Assembly (NCBI GenBank): GCA_037044905.1
Contig: JBAOKB010000062.1
Location: 62,001 to 126,000 of the forward strand
Direction: 5' to 3'
Origin: Hortaea werneckii
Taxonomy: Eukaryota; Ascomycota; Dothideomycetes; Mycosphaerellales; Teratosphaeriaceae
DNA: 64,000 nucleotides
Of this stretch, positions 12,909 to 23,363 are shown in pieces. A model generated the notes under the pieces. That model ran no database searches and had not been told where the DNA came from. It saw only the letters and a list, made by a program, of their open reading frames with translations. The position numbers and the translations under genes are program-made. How positions within the stretch are numbered: position 1 is the first letter of the stretch; every line of letters starts with the position of its first letter.

Positions 12909-13432
12909 CTGTGTCAACATCCCACAACCACGCCGTTCCCTCTTCGGCCACCATGGTCAGAACCCTCCCCTTACTTTCCCCTCCTCCCGACCAAATTCCT
13001 GGTGTTCTCATCCTCGACCCCTTCCTTCTCCATTCCCAAATCAACCCCATAAGCCCCCAACTCCCTCTCCACCAGCTCCTGCACCTCAATGTCCCCCCGT
13101 ACAGCACCCTCTCTCTCAGCGAGCAGAGCAGCCAACTTCCCAACCATATTCTCTTCCACATCCGCACGCGTAATGTGCTTCCCATCATTATAAGCCTTGC
13201 CGCTGGTGCCGGAGAAGTCGCCGGGGGCTTCAATACCCGCCACCGACGAAGGGACGACGACGACCCAGTCTCCTTCAACGACGCTTGTGGTATGGTCGTC
13301 GGACTGGGAGCTCTGCGGGCTCGGGGGAGCCGGAGGGGAGTTGGAGGCATTGGACTGGCCCTCCTTACCAAAACCCGGTGTGTTGGAGGAGGGGGAGGGC
13401 GAGGAGGAGCGGCCCATCGTTGGCTCGGCCAT
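12909..13432 (-). CDS. small acidic hypothetical protein
   Basis: The ATG at 13432 opens a frame of 153 residues ending at TAA 12971-12973. The N-terminus is rich in Ser and Pro (GRSSSPSPSS). A short block, VEGDWVVVVPSSVAG, and a predicted helical C-terminal half (VEENMVGKLAALLAEREGA) follow. The stop overlaps a good donor, GTAAGG (G at 12974). Splicing to ACACAG at 12909 would remove 66 bp and replace the last residue or two with about ten others, so the 3' end is uncertain. I do not recognise the family. Codon composition and an ATG in a clean context make it a reasonable gene, but it could be spurious. Confidence 0.45.
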
Positions 13433-13874
13433 GGTTTCTTGGTGGCGCTGGGGGGTAGCGCAGAAGCGGATTGCTTGATTCTTTCTTGGGGGATTGAGAG
13501 TGAAGCGTATGGCGCGGTAAGGAGGCGTACTCGATGGTAGTTGTTGGTGGGCTTTCGAGTATGCCAGTTAACAGCAATCAGAGTGGGAGTTTGGAGACCG
13601 ATAAGATTTTTTCCTGCCGCCGTTTGCATGGAAAGCGATCGAAGAAATGGATCGGCTGGCACGTGTGACGAGAGTGTGTCCGTTTGCACGATTGACGTTG
13701 GGAGCGGCTCTTTGGGTACGGCCGATTACAGGGTCCGGCATTAGTAGAGTGTCTACTGCCACGACGAGGTTTGTTCACGGCGCTGTGTCATGAGGCTGGC
13801 CTGTCGCCGTCGGGCCAGAGTATCATGCTGAGTGGCCTTAGACGCGTCCGACCCATCATCTACCCCATGAGCCT

Positions 13875-13924
13875 ACGCCGTCCATAGCATCAGGAGGACA
13901 CGCCGTCCATAGCATCAGGAGGAC
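13875..13924. repeat. perfect 25-bp tandem duplication
   Basis: ACGCCGTCCATAGCATCAGG plus AGGAC occurs twice head to tail at 13875-13899 and 13900-13924 with no mismatch. No gene crosses it. Confidence 0.95.
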
Positions 13925-14654
13925 TGGGCGATGCCACGGATGCTTTTTTACCGTGGATGTGTATAGCTTTCCTCACACACGCAGCAGTAAGCTCCTGTAA
14001 ATAGGGCGGAGTTTGGTGGTGGCAAGGACGTGGAGATGAACACCTGAGCGAGAAGCAGGTATCACAACCTGTTGGGGTCAGTACAGAATAGCTAGATCGA
14101 TGTAGATGACTACGAGAGGCCACCAAGTCGCCTGCTTTTTCGACGGCCGTGTCTCTGGCTGCCGGTCGTTGTTGAGCGGAACGTCTGTGTTCTACTTGTC
14201 CATGGTGTGACGGCTTGGACGCCAATTGTATAACGGCACACGATGCGTCGAGCACGCGTACTTCGTTTACAACTGTTGCACGCCATTACCGCAAAAGGAG
14301 CAATAGAAGGAAGAGCAGAGAAGGAAGGGAGATGCGATCTGATATTGGATCTTAAACAACATTTGCTATTTGCTATGTACAGCCTCACGAACGTTTCTGG
14401 GCCCACAGCGTTACTCGTCAAGGCTGTGACTGCCGCAGGAAGACGCGTGGCAGATGAATCACAATATAGATGAAGACACACAGCGACCGGATCACCGACG
14501 GAAAGAAGTGAAAGGAGAGAGCGACGTGACAGAAGAGGGAGATGTGACATGGAGCGAAGACCTTGAAAGACAAGTACATCACAACAACACGCGCGAATGA
14601 AGGAAAGAATGTCAGTGATGCCTAACGCCGCGGTCAATGAGCTCAATGACGGCG

Positions 14655-15890
14655 GATATGTTAATCACTTGTTTGGTTTGATCTGAGTGGAACATTTGCA
14701 CAGCAAAGTGCTGATGCACACCAACCACGAAAAGACAAAGGCTAACCCTCAGTCATCTACAGGCTGGGCACATCATGATCCTCCGCTTCCACTGTACTTA
14801 CCCTTCCGCCTGCTCGGCTCGCTCGCTGGTCTGAAGAAAAAAAAAAAGAGAAGAGGAAGAGGAAGAAGGGCGAGACGCGAGGGAAGTTTTATTCGATGTT
14901 TTGATGAGTCAGCAAGGCTAGATCAACAGATTTCGTGGCCTCAGGCTGGTTGTCTGACACGTGCTGATTCGGAGACATGATTATGCTACAGCGAGACGCG
15001 CGAACTGACGAGAAAAAAATGTAGGGATCGCTTTTACCGACGAACAATAAGCTTGATGACGCCGGTTCAGTTGCAATCACTTGTTTGGTTTGATCTGAGT
15101 GGAATGTGTTTTGGGCACCAACCACGAAAGGACGAAGTGTCGTCTACAGGCTGGGCCTCATCACCACTCGACCGATTCCACTGTAACCATTCTCTGGGAC
15201 TCTGAAGAAGAAAAGAAAAGAAGAGGAAGAGGAGCAGGACGCGGAGCAAGTTTTATTCCATCATCTGATGAGTCAGCAAGGGCAGATCAATGAGTTTTGT
15301 AGCCTCAGGTTGGATGATCGACGCGTGTTGACCGGTCGACTGGAGGAAGGCGCGAGGGGGATCAAGTGCAGAGGCTTACTGAACGGGTTTGATGAGCTAT
15401 TGAGGAGTGACGACGCGTATATTGAATGGCAATGGCATGAAAGAGAACGATCAGGCATTGATTCAGTAATGACTAGATAGACAAGTACATAGACAGCGCT
15501 CGCAGCCGTAGTGCTACAAAGAAAGAGACACGAGACACGCTTTGATATGTATGATCGAATATGACCAAGCGCCCATGAGAACAATGACGCTGGTTTTCCA
15601 AACGATCACTGGAGTTTTCATCTTGGTGGACCAACGCTACTCTTGAAGCCACAGAACGACAAGTGTCGTCTACAGACAACAGAGCCAAGCGCCCACCGGT
15701 ACCTTCATGACCTATTAAGGTCCATATCCCGATACTACACTTTACAGAGCTGAGAAGAGAAGAGGAGAAAGAGCGCGCGTGGAGAGAGAAAGAGAGGGAA
15801 TTTTGTAGTCCGTTCGATGACTCAGCGAAGATCTACGCACGGCCGGTTTTATTGCCTCAGGCGGCTGCTATCACGTGTGTAGGTTGCTAT
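14655..15890. repeat. triplicated diverged module with TGA(G/C)TCA sites
   Basis: Three related segments lie at about 14661-14975, 15076-15334 and 15593-15887. Units 1 and 2 share CACTTGTTTGGTTTGATCTG at the left. All three share elements related to ACCAACCACGAAA, GTC(G/A)TCTACAG, a purine tract (GAAGAGGAAGAGG) and GTTTTATT. All three carry the heptamer TGAGTCA or TGACTCA (14905-14911, 15269-15275, 15818-15824) and then CCTCAGG(C/T) and a (G/A)C(G/A)CGTG-like end. No consistent ORF runs through the units, so they look like non-coding or regulatory repeats, or remnants of a duplicated gene. Confidence 0.7.
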
Positions 15891-17723
15891 GGAACGCCGT
15901 GGAAGATCGGGTAGGGGGGAATCACGTCGGTTGACGTGGTTGTCATTTTGCTGCAACACCTTGGCCGTGAGGATTGGCAGGTGCTGCTCTGGCATCAAGT
16001 CGCGGGTTGGTGAAGAGGCGAGGCATCGATAGACTATTGTTGCACGGTCGATATCTTGCTGACAGTGCTCACGTCCGACGCCGATCGAGTAATCAACGCC
16101 TTTGACGCGTATTCATCCCTGCGAGCAAGCATGTCTACCTCCGGGTGAGCTTCCTTTGGTTGTATTCTACTGTCATATTTCGACCCCCATGACACCCTCA
16201 GACAGGTGGCAAAGTCCTGTTGTAGTCCACAATATGCGGCTTCGTCGCGTCGACCGGGGCCACGGAGTCGCTAACCTTCAGGTTTTCATGCTGCACGTTA
16301 CGCCCCTTCACCGACATTCAATTTTTCATCTTACGCGCGAACCACCTCTCAACAACCTGTCATTGACGCGTCACACCATACAGTCCCCTTGATCTCCAAC
16401 GACCACTCGCAGTGATCGGCTGATGATGGACCGTTCGAGACCCACTCAGACACCCGATCATCCACGTCGATGAGCGGGAAGGACAACAAACACCCATACA
16501 AAGTCTCTTCGGCCGCAGCTGGCTATTTCGAGACCAGCCATCGGTCGGTGGACACTGGTCATGTCTGACATTTGCCCTCTGTCTTTGATGGGCGCTCCAA
16601 CGTGCGTCAAAGCGCAAGAGACTTACCGGAACTCAAGCTCCCAAGCCTAGACAACAAGGTCTCTGAAACTTGAAGAACGGTCGCCCCAGCATGATCGTCA
16701 TCGCCGCATATCTTGGTCCCGATCATGAACCTCTGTGCTCACCACGTGTTTTGAGTCCAGATCCGTCCACCGATGCCATTTAGATCGCCACGCGGGAGGT
16801 CACCCATCACTATAGGCGTCGTCGAAGCCCGAGCGACCGTTCTCACTCAAGCTGCTAGAAAATCGGACGTCCGCACATTGACCACCTAGCTCATGTTGAC
16901 TTTGCCATCGCGCGGCAAAGCTTTCAACGCTCATTATACCCTTTCCGCGACACAGGCGCGACGAGAGCGTGATGTCATGAAAGAGCAGGACATACGGATA
17001 ACTTTTCCTCGACCTGGCGCACCCTGTGCCATGGTTGTATGTGCTAGTCATCCAAGAAAAAAGAGCTTATTGAGAGTAAAGTGCTGGGCGTCGACAACCT
17101 TTGGCCTCTGCATTGAGTATATAAGCTTACATTCCTTTGCCCATTACGTCCTATTGACTCGCATGGTGTCGTGTGTGGAAATCGACGTTGTTTGTCAACA
17201 AGCTGACACTGGCGTTACTGTTAGAGGATGTGACTTTGTATTTGTGCCGCGAAGGCCTCCTGGCAGATGAGAAAGCTAACCATGCCTCCGTAATTCTGAG
17301 ATCTTGTCTTTGCCAATCAACGCAGACGAACCTCATAGCCTGGACAATATGAACTTCTTTGTTAATCTTCGAAAGTTCCAAATCCGGCGACTTCGGGTTT
17401 TGAGAAGGAGCGGGGACAAAGCGAGACCATTCGAACAAAAGCTCGGTGACGCATATCTTCGATGATTGGACATACAGAAGGTCATTCGACGGGACGGGAG
17501 AGTGTTTCACGCGAGAGTGGACGAAGAAGAGGAGGAGAGATGGAAATGAATGCGGGGAGGTGATCATTGCAACAAGGGATATCACGATGTAAGAAGTACA
17601 TAAAACGCCAATTCCAATCAATGCTCATCTTTGTTCTGCTCGGCCGTCTACCATTTGATCCCTGTTGCTCAAAGCTCTGCAAACATTGCGAACGCCATCT
17701 CCCATGCACCGCGCAGACGGCGC
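15891..17723. other. intergenic, no supported gene
   Basis: Only short overlapping frames are present. A TATATAAG-like element lies near 17117 with no convincing downstream gene on that strand. Confidence 0.45.
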
Positions 17724-19034
17724 TTACTCGGCATCAAATTTTGTCTTCTTACCCACATGTTCATCGCCGTCGTCTGATTCCTCACTCCACCACCCCCTGC
17801 CCTCGATCAGATTTCTGTCTCTCTCCAGCGCTTCCTCTGCCATCGCTCTGCCACTGCACAGCTGGCAGTACATCTTCTGACACATCATCACCTTTGCGAC
17901 GCTCATGATTCCATTGCCCGAGTTGTATTCCACTAGGCAAGAGAAGAGCTTTTCGGGAATGTACTTGTGGTAACCTTTGGAACCACCGCGAAACCGCATG
18001 AGACGGGGCCTCCTGCCGGTCTCATCGGCAGAGGCAACGGGATTGCGCTGGGCCTCCTCGACGGTCTGAATATCACATTCATTTGAGTGCACGAAGGGGA
18101 GGCCGAGCAGGACGTCGGTGTTCCTCTCACGATGAAGGGCGCGCTCGTCCCCGGGATTGCCAGACCCTTTGGAAGAGGAGCAATAGGCGCAGAAAATCCA
18201 GCGACAGATCATCACGTGAGCGATGACCTCCCCATGAGTATCATCGTCCAATTCGACATCAGGGACCAGAATCTCGTGCATGGGACCTCCCAAATAATAT
18301 ATCTGTGAGTGATCTTGGACAACGCGATTTTCCTTCGCCTTTCCCGTTGATCCGTTCCAAACGATGTTGCTGTAATGCATCATCGGAAGAGGTCCGTCAC
18401 CGTTGTATTTCCTGCGAACGTTGATGACAGAGAGGATCATGTTAGCACTTCTTTTTACTGTCGGAGCTGGAGGAGGTGGCACTCTTCGCTCGCTTGCCGG
18501 CTGTGGCGCGTGGGGAACAGCTGCAGGTCGCAAGGATGATGCCACTGGAGCAGCGTCTCGCTCCATTGTCGTTGGCGGTGTCTTGCGCTTGACGCCAGTA
18601 GTGTTGCCAGAAGCTCTAGTGGCCTCCTTGAAAGGCTGATCCTGCGACCTAGACGGTGGGTTGTCGGCTGCTCTCGACGACTCTCCCTTCTCGATACTTG
18701 CAACCACAACAACATGCCCGTCCTCAATCCCTAGTGTCACAACCGCATCTCTCATACTCTGCAGCACCCCCTGCCTGAAACCCGTGCGCCTCTCCATCTC
18801 CTCATCGTCAGGATTGTCGGTGTCGCAGACAACTGCCCATCCCTTCGCAGCACGCTCATCAGACCGCCTTGAGAACGCTTCTGAGAGCTTCTTCACTGTG
18901 ACGTTCTCCCCTCTCTCGCCAGAGTGTAGATGGTTGAAGATTCTCACCTTATCAGGGAGCGGGAGGTCGGCGAACTCGGCGTCCTTGAAAAGGAGGTAGG
19001 TCGTCGTGCGTTGGTTCTCGTTCCAGGGCACCAT
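17724..19034 (-). CDS. hypothetical protein with duplicated C-x4-C-x2-C module
   Basis: It is a single exon of 436 residues. The frame is open further upstream to 19499, but ATG 19034 (MVPWNENQRTTTYLLFKDAE) begins the conserved-looking part. The N-terminal 110 residues look globular (LPLPDKVRIFNHL..., then VVTLGIEDGHVVVVAS). A charged, Pro-rich linker follows. The C-terminal half contains two related modules. The first ends in VMICRWIFCAYCSSS with Cys at about 277, 282 and 285. The second ends in VMMCQKMYCQLCSGRA with Cys at about 385, 390 and 393. Each is followed by a Glu/Arg-rich helix (RALHRERN, EALERDRN). The spacing suggests metal binding with a fourth ligand not identified, which is an inference. 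It is divergent from the gene at 19563. I do not recognise the family. Confidence 0.75.
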   Translation of the reverse strand: MVPWNENQRTTTYLLFKDAEFADLPLPDKVRIFNHLHSGERGENVTVKKLSEAFSRRSDERAAKGWAVVCDTDNPDDEEMERRTGFRQGVLQSMRDAVVTLGIEDGHVVVVASIEKGESSRAADNPPSRSQDQPFKEATRASGNTTGVKRKTPPTTMERDAAPVASSLRPAAVPHAPQPASERRVPPPPAPTVKRSANMILSVINVRRKYNGDGPLPMMHYSNIVWNGSTGKAKENRVVQDHSQIYYLGGPMHEILVPDVELDDDTHGEVIAHVMICRWIFCAYCSSSKGSGNPGDERALHRERNTDVLLGLPFVHSNECDIQTVEEAQRNPVASADETGRRPRLMRFRGGSKGYHKYIPEKLFSCLVEYNSGNGIMSVAKVMMCQKMYCQLCSGRAMAEEALERDRNLIEGRGWWSEESDDGDEHVGKKTKFDAE

Positions 19035-19562
19035 GGTGGATGTTGGTAGTGAAAGATAATTTAAGTGGGCGAGGGCTCGGTGGAAGACCCGTGAGAAGTT
19101 GCAGTCGATGGTTGGCCGTCTGCAGAGGTAGTCGTTGGTTGTCGGTTGATAGTTGTGAGAAGTTGTAGCAGATGGCTGTTTGTGTGTAGAGGAAGTTGTT
19201 CGTCGTTGGCTGTGGAGGCTGGAAGCTGGAAAGATAAATGAAACTCGCGCGCCGCTAAGACGAAAAATTGCGTCTCGCATCTGCGGCAGAGAAGATTCAC
19301 GAGAATAGGTGAATGAAGTCCAGGCAGACGCGAGACTTGACGCCGAAAAGCCGGACTTGACCGAACAAAGCAGGAGCACTCGAACCCGATGAATGGCGCG
19401 CGGGCGCTGAAAAGTCGAACGCAATACATTCTCCTCGATTTCACCTTTCGTTGACCCTTTTGTGACGCACCTGTTATGGTTGTAGAGCTCACAAAGCATC
19501 AGCGGAACATTCTCTCCATCTCCAACACAAAGACACGGCCACTACGTCCGTGGAGGAACAAA
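19035..19562. promoter_or_regulatory. shared upstream region of a divergent gene pair
   Basis: These 528 bp separate the start codons of two divergently oriented genes and must hold both promoters. I see no clear TATA box. A bidirectional arrangement could allow co-regulation, but that is inferred from position only. Confidence 0.4.
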
Positions 19563-20458
19563 ATGTCGGACAAGGCGGAGACCCCTGACACCACAAAAGG
19601 CGTCATCAAGACCACGAGGACTGGAAACCGTTTTCTGAGCCTCGGCGACACTCCTCATGAGCACCCCACCAACGCTCTGAATCCTCAGCGTGCCTATGGT
19701 ACAGCGGCATCTCAGTTCTGGTTCGAGCTGGGATTCCATGTCATCGAGATTCTCGTCCGCGGCAACAAGACCTACACCCTCAGACGCCGAGCAAGCCACA
19801 GGGACCTCCGAGCTTTGGTCCAACATCCCGCCATCCGCACCAAGGAGATGCTGCTCTTCGCATACCGTAGGCGAAACGAGCTAAACATCTTCAACGAGGA
19901 ACACCAGCCTCCGCGCTCCAGTCCCCCTCCACTTCTACCAGCAGCCGCGTCGCAATTCCAGCACATGAATTCCATTTCACCGTCCAGACCCCTTTCGCGC
20001 CAGAGACACTGTGCGGGTTCGATCTCCGCCGCGCGCAGCTGATCCCCCAACGCTTCCCGAACCTCAAAAGCATCGTGATCAACCTGGACATCTGTCCCGG
20101 GTCCGAAGGACAGGGTTTCATCATGGCAGAGACGAGGCGGATGCAGTCTGCGACTGCTCTCCTCATGCAAGGCGTCACCAATAACGCGCTGGATGCCGTC
20201 GCAAGAGTGGATGAGTCGTGCCGGCGGGAGTGGGAGCTGATCAATGGTGTGCTGGTCAAGGTCGTGATGCACTTGCGGGAGTCTTTGGGCGAGAAGGTGG
20301 GGAGGCGGCATACTTACTTAACGCGGAGCGGCGGGGGAGTATATAGGCCGCCGAAGGAGCTGGGGAGGGTGGTAATGGGTGAGGTTCCTGTCGATCCGCA
20401 GGCCATTGCGGATGTGTTGATGAATGAAGATGGTCAAGAGTGGTTGATACCGTTCTAA
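19563..20458 (+). CDS. hypothetical protein, F-box/2EXR-like style, spliced or frameshifted
   Basis: ATG 19563 (MSDKAETPDTTKGVIK) opens a frame that later needs to change to the frame ending at 20458 (LKSIVINLDICPGSEG ... EDGQEWLIPF). One in-phase solution is an intron 19867-19961 (95 bp, donor GTAGGC, possible branch GCTAAAC, acceptor TTCCAG), giving 266 residues and joining FAY to PHEFHFTVQTPF. The alternative is a one-base loss in the C-run near 19923-19927, which would keep a Ser/Thr linker. Blocks such as HEFHFTVQTPFAP and RFPNLKSIVINLDI resemble the style of fungal F-box/2EXR-like proteins, but I see no defined F-box. The function is unknown. Confidence 0.55.
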
Positions 20459-21475
20459 GAAGGTTTAATGGCGGGGTTCAGAAGAGGATTAGCTTGGTGA
20501 AGAGAACGGAGGACGTGTGGCTCACTGTGGAGTATCGATGCACATTAGACCCTGAGACCGGTATGTACGCATTGAATGGGTGATCGGCCGAAATAAGAAG
20601 GGAGAAGTAATTGGATGAGTAGAAAGAATATACGCAAAGCCATTCGAAGCACACACCTGATGTGCCCGGCCAAAGTCTAAGGGTTCAAGGGAAGTAGTGC
20701 ATGTAGTCCCCAAACGATCGTTTGTCTGTGGATCTTGTTACCAATTCCGCTGCGTGGTGAGACATTTAGCAAGCACCATGCAATCGATCGCATCTATATG
20801 CTTTGCTCACGGCAGTGAAGAGACAGAAGGGCAGTGGGAATAGAAAAGCAGTCTGCTGCAATATCATGTTAGCTTGGAGCTTCTGGCTTTGCAACTGGTT
20901 TTCGTATGTTCAGACCAAATATCTACAGGATGCTGTTTGCAAAAAAAGTGCATGAAGGATTCTTTGTTCAATGTCTAAGGATCAGGAGTCTTGCTTTCTC
21001 GCCAATCATCTTTCGACAGGAGCATTACGTTTCCAACCTCTGGCCTTCCTTTGCTTAGAATTGCCAATGGACGGGGGAGCCGCAGATGTTGTTGCAATTC
21101 TGCTCAACCCTGCTCAACCCTAAGTAGTCCAACGTATGGCGAAGCGGAAGATCGAGGAGACTCTGAACGCAGGTCAAGGATTCTTCTCAAGGTGCAAATA
21201 TTTTTTCGTAAGATACAACGATCTGTACGCATACCACTAACCCCTCAGAGCGTATGATTTTCATTGCACACCTAAACGACAAAAACGTTGTGTCCCATCC
21301 GGCTCAAGAAATTGCTGTCTCCCAAGCGCAGGTGAAGTGAGGTTGACCATCGGACTCGGCACACCTTCCCCCCGAACACAAATCCCCAAAACTTTCACAT
21401 GTCAATCGCCGCACAATCAACATTCGCTTATAGACAATTACCCCATCAATTCGCCTGGCGCATTCAGTACGCACA
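20459..21475. other. intergenic, no supported gene
   Basis: It contains the 3' flank of the preceding gene and the promoter of the SLX9 gene. No supported coding or repeat feature is visible. Confidence 0.5.
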
Positions 21476-22306
21476 ATGGCACCAGTTCGAAAGCGCACCG
21501 CCCTCCGCGCCCGTGCCTCCCGTGCCAACGACCCGCGTGGCAAGTATGCACCACCGCCAACCTCCGCCGACACCACCACCGCCCCCGACGACCTCCTCCC
21601 CGATGCCGACCAATCACCCGCAGACACGCATACAGGACCCGCGGCCGGCAAACGCTCAGCCGAAACCGCGTTCGGCTTTGACTCCAACGAAGGCTTCAAA
21701 GTGAGCAAGAAAGACAAGCGAACAATCCGCCACAACCAACTCCTCGCCAAGGTCCAAGACGCAGACGCCCGGGTCGGGAAGAAGAAATTGAAGCGCCGAC
21801 GGCCGGGCAAGAAACTCGCGACGAATCTGGACAGTCTAGCGGATGCGCTGCCGGAGATGGAGGATGATGCAGGAGGGGAAGACGAGGACGACGACTGGGA
21901 AGGGATCTCGGAAGACGAGGAGAACGACGGGGGGATGGCGGGGGTGGAAGGGTTCCGGAAAGTCAAGCGGCGACGACGGACGCCTGGTGGAGCGGATGCG
22001 GCGAATCGGATGAAGATGACGTCCCTGCGTCATCGGCCCGGAGCTATGAAAAGGAAGCATCGGATGGAGCAGGGCGAGATGGAGCGGTTTGGGCGGAATT
22101 TGGCGCAGATGGTTGGGAGTGGGCAGGCGAATGTTAGTGATGGGAAGTCAAGTGTGGCGAAGGGTCGGCAGGGTGATGGGTCGAAGTCGTCAGGTGGCGA
22201 GGATGCTGGAGGCGGTGCTGCGAGTCAGTCAGATCGCTGGGCGGCATTGAGGAGGTTCATTGGCGGGACTATGGAGCAGAATCAGGCTTTTGCTGGCAGC
22301 AAGTAG
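21476..22306 (+). CDS. SLX9: ribosome biogenesis protein SLX9
   Basis: It is a single exon of 276 residues from ATG 21476. It is a basic, largely helical nucleolar protein expected to act in small-subunit pre-rRNA processing and export. Family hallmarks read from the sequence are a basic start (MAPVRKRTALRARASRA) and VSKKDKRTIRHNQLLAKVQ at about 75. KKLKRRRPGKKL followed by LDSLADALPEM lies at about 100-125. After an acidic patch (EDEDDDWEGISEDEE) comes RPGAMKRKHRMEQGEMERFG at about 182-201, and near the C-terminus RWAALRRFIGGTMEQN. The family role is established knowledge from yeast Slx9, and the assignment is by motif recall. Length and domain order fit filamentous-fungal members. No oddity is seen. 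Confidence 0.8.
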   Translation: MAPVRKRTALRARASRANDPRGKYAPPPTSADTTTAPDDLLPDADQSPADTHTGPAAGKRSAETAFGFDSNEGFKVSKKDKRTIRHNQLLAKVQDADARVGKKKLKRRRPGKKLATNLDSLADALPEMEDDAGGEDEDDDWEGISEDEENDGGMAGVEGFRKVKRRRRTPGGADAANRMKMTSLRHRPGAMKRKHRMEQGEMERFGRNLAQMVGSGQANVSDGKSSVAKGRQGDGSKSSGGEDAGGGAASQSDRWAALRRFIGGTMEQNQAFAGSK

Positions 22307-23202
22307 ACTGGCTGCATTGTATCAACGAAGTAAGAAAGGCTCACAAGACCCTTTAATGCTGGCCTTGATCGTTACGATTTCATGCGACTCTTCATTTTGG
22401 ACGAGTTTTGACCTGCGCCACCGCCGAGGACCATACGCTCTACCTCTATCGTGTGTATTTCCGCTAGCACCGGAGGCCGATCCTCATTGTCATCGATCAA
22501 AGTCAATCGCGGTGACTCAAGTGCTAGTCTCCTTTGTTATCGCACGAAGACCCCTTGAGCGATAGCTTCGGCCCTCGCAAAGCCTATGAGTTACAGCGTA
22601 TGCCTCCGCCGTCCAAATTCCTACACAGGTCGATGTCATGGCCAACTACGCAACCAGCGAAAACGTATTTGGCATGTTCTTTTACGCCAGACAGTCACAA
22701 TGACTTGGCACCATCTGATATTGATCATTCATGAAACGCCAGAGAGGAGGGAAAGCTGTATCCGTGACACGCTGCAGTCTCCTACGATTCTACATCGCAT
22801 CATCGTTTGTGCCATTGTAGGGGCTTTACCTAGGCTATTGTTGACAAAGCCCCCATGAGAAGGGAAGTTGTCGCCATATTGTGACATACTTAAGCTCATG
22901 CATCAATGCTGCTTGCTCTGAAAACATCACAACGTCCTGCATACTACCTCCTCTGATTCTCTTTTGTGAAAACAGGCAGCACTGGGGCCATGTCTATCAC
23001 GGCTTTGATCGATCCGTCCACCGAGGTTACTCCAATCACGTGAATAAGACTTTCTCTATTCCACTTCCAATACATGTCTTCCCATTCGGCTACACACGGG
23101 TTGGAAGGGCACACTTCTTCACATTCACCTGCGGACGTTTCCGTGTTGCAGCACAAGTGCCACGCTAAGGACTGCGGGTTCTTGTTGTCTTCGGACCTCG
23201 AG

Positions 23203-23210
23203 TATAAAAG
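23203..23210 (+). promoter_or_regulatory. TATA box upstream of the gene at 23364
   Basis: TATAAAAG lies about 155 bp upstream of ATG 23364, within the otherwise gene-free stretch 22307-23363. Consensus and spacing fit a fungal TATA element. Confidence 0.55.
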
Positions 23211-23363
23211 ACACCGGTCCTCGTAACACTTTCGTGCACACGCACAACTTCTCCAACTCTCGAAATCAATTCTGAGTACCATCACCACGTTGACTAGCTT
23301 TCATACATCAGCCCTTAACCCACCAGCACCTCTTCCACTTCTCGACGGCCCGTCAAAATCAAC

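Noticed and set aside
12871..13689. Minus-strand ORF of 272 codons containing a WLWDVDTG segment
   Set aside because: The segment recalls a WD40 strand, but the rest is a frame shadow of the smaller gene and no repeat pattern is present.
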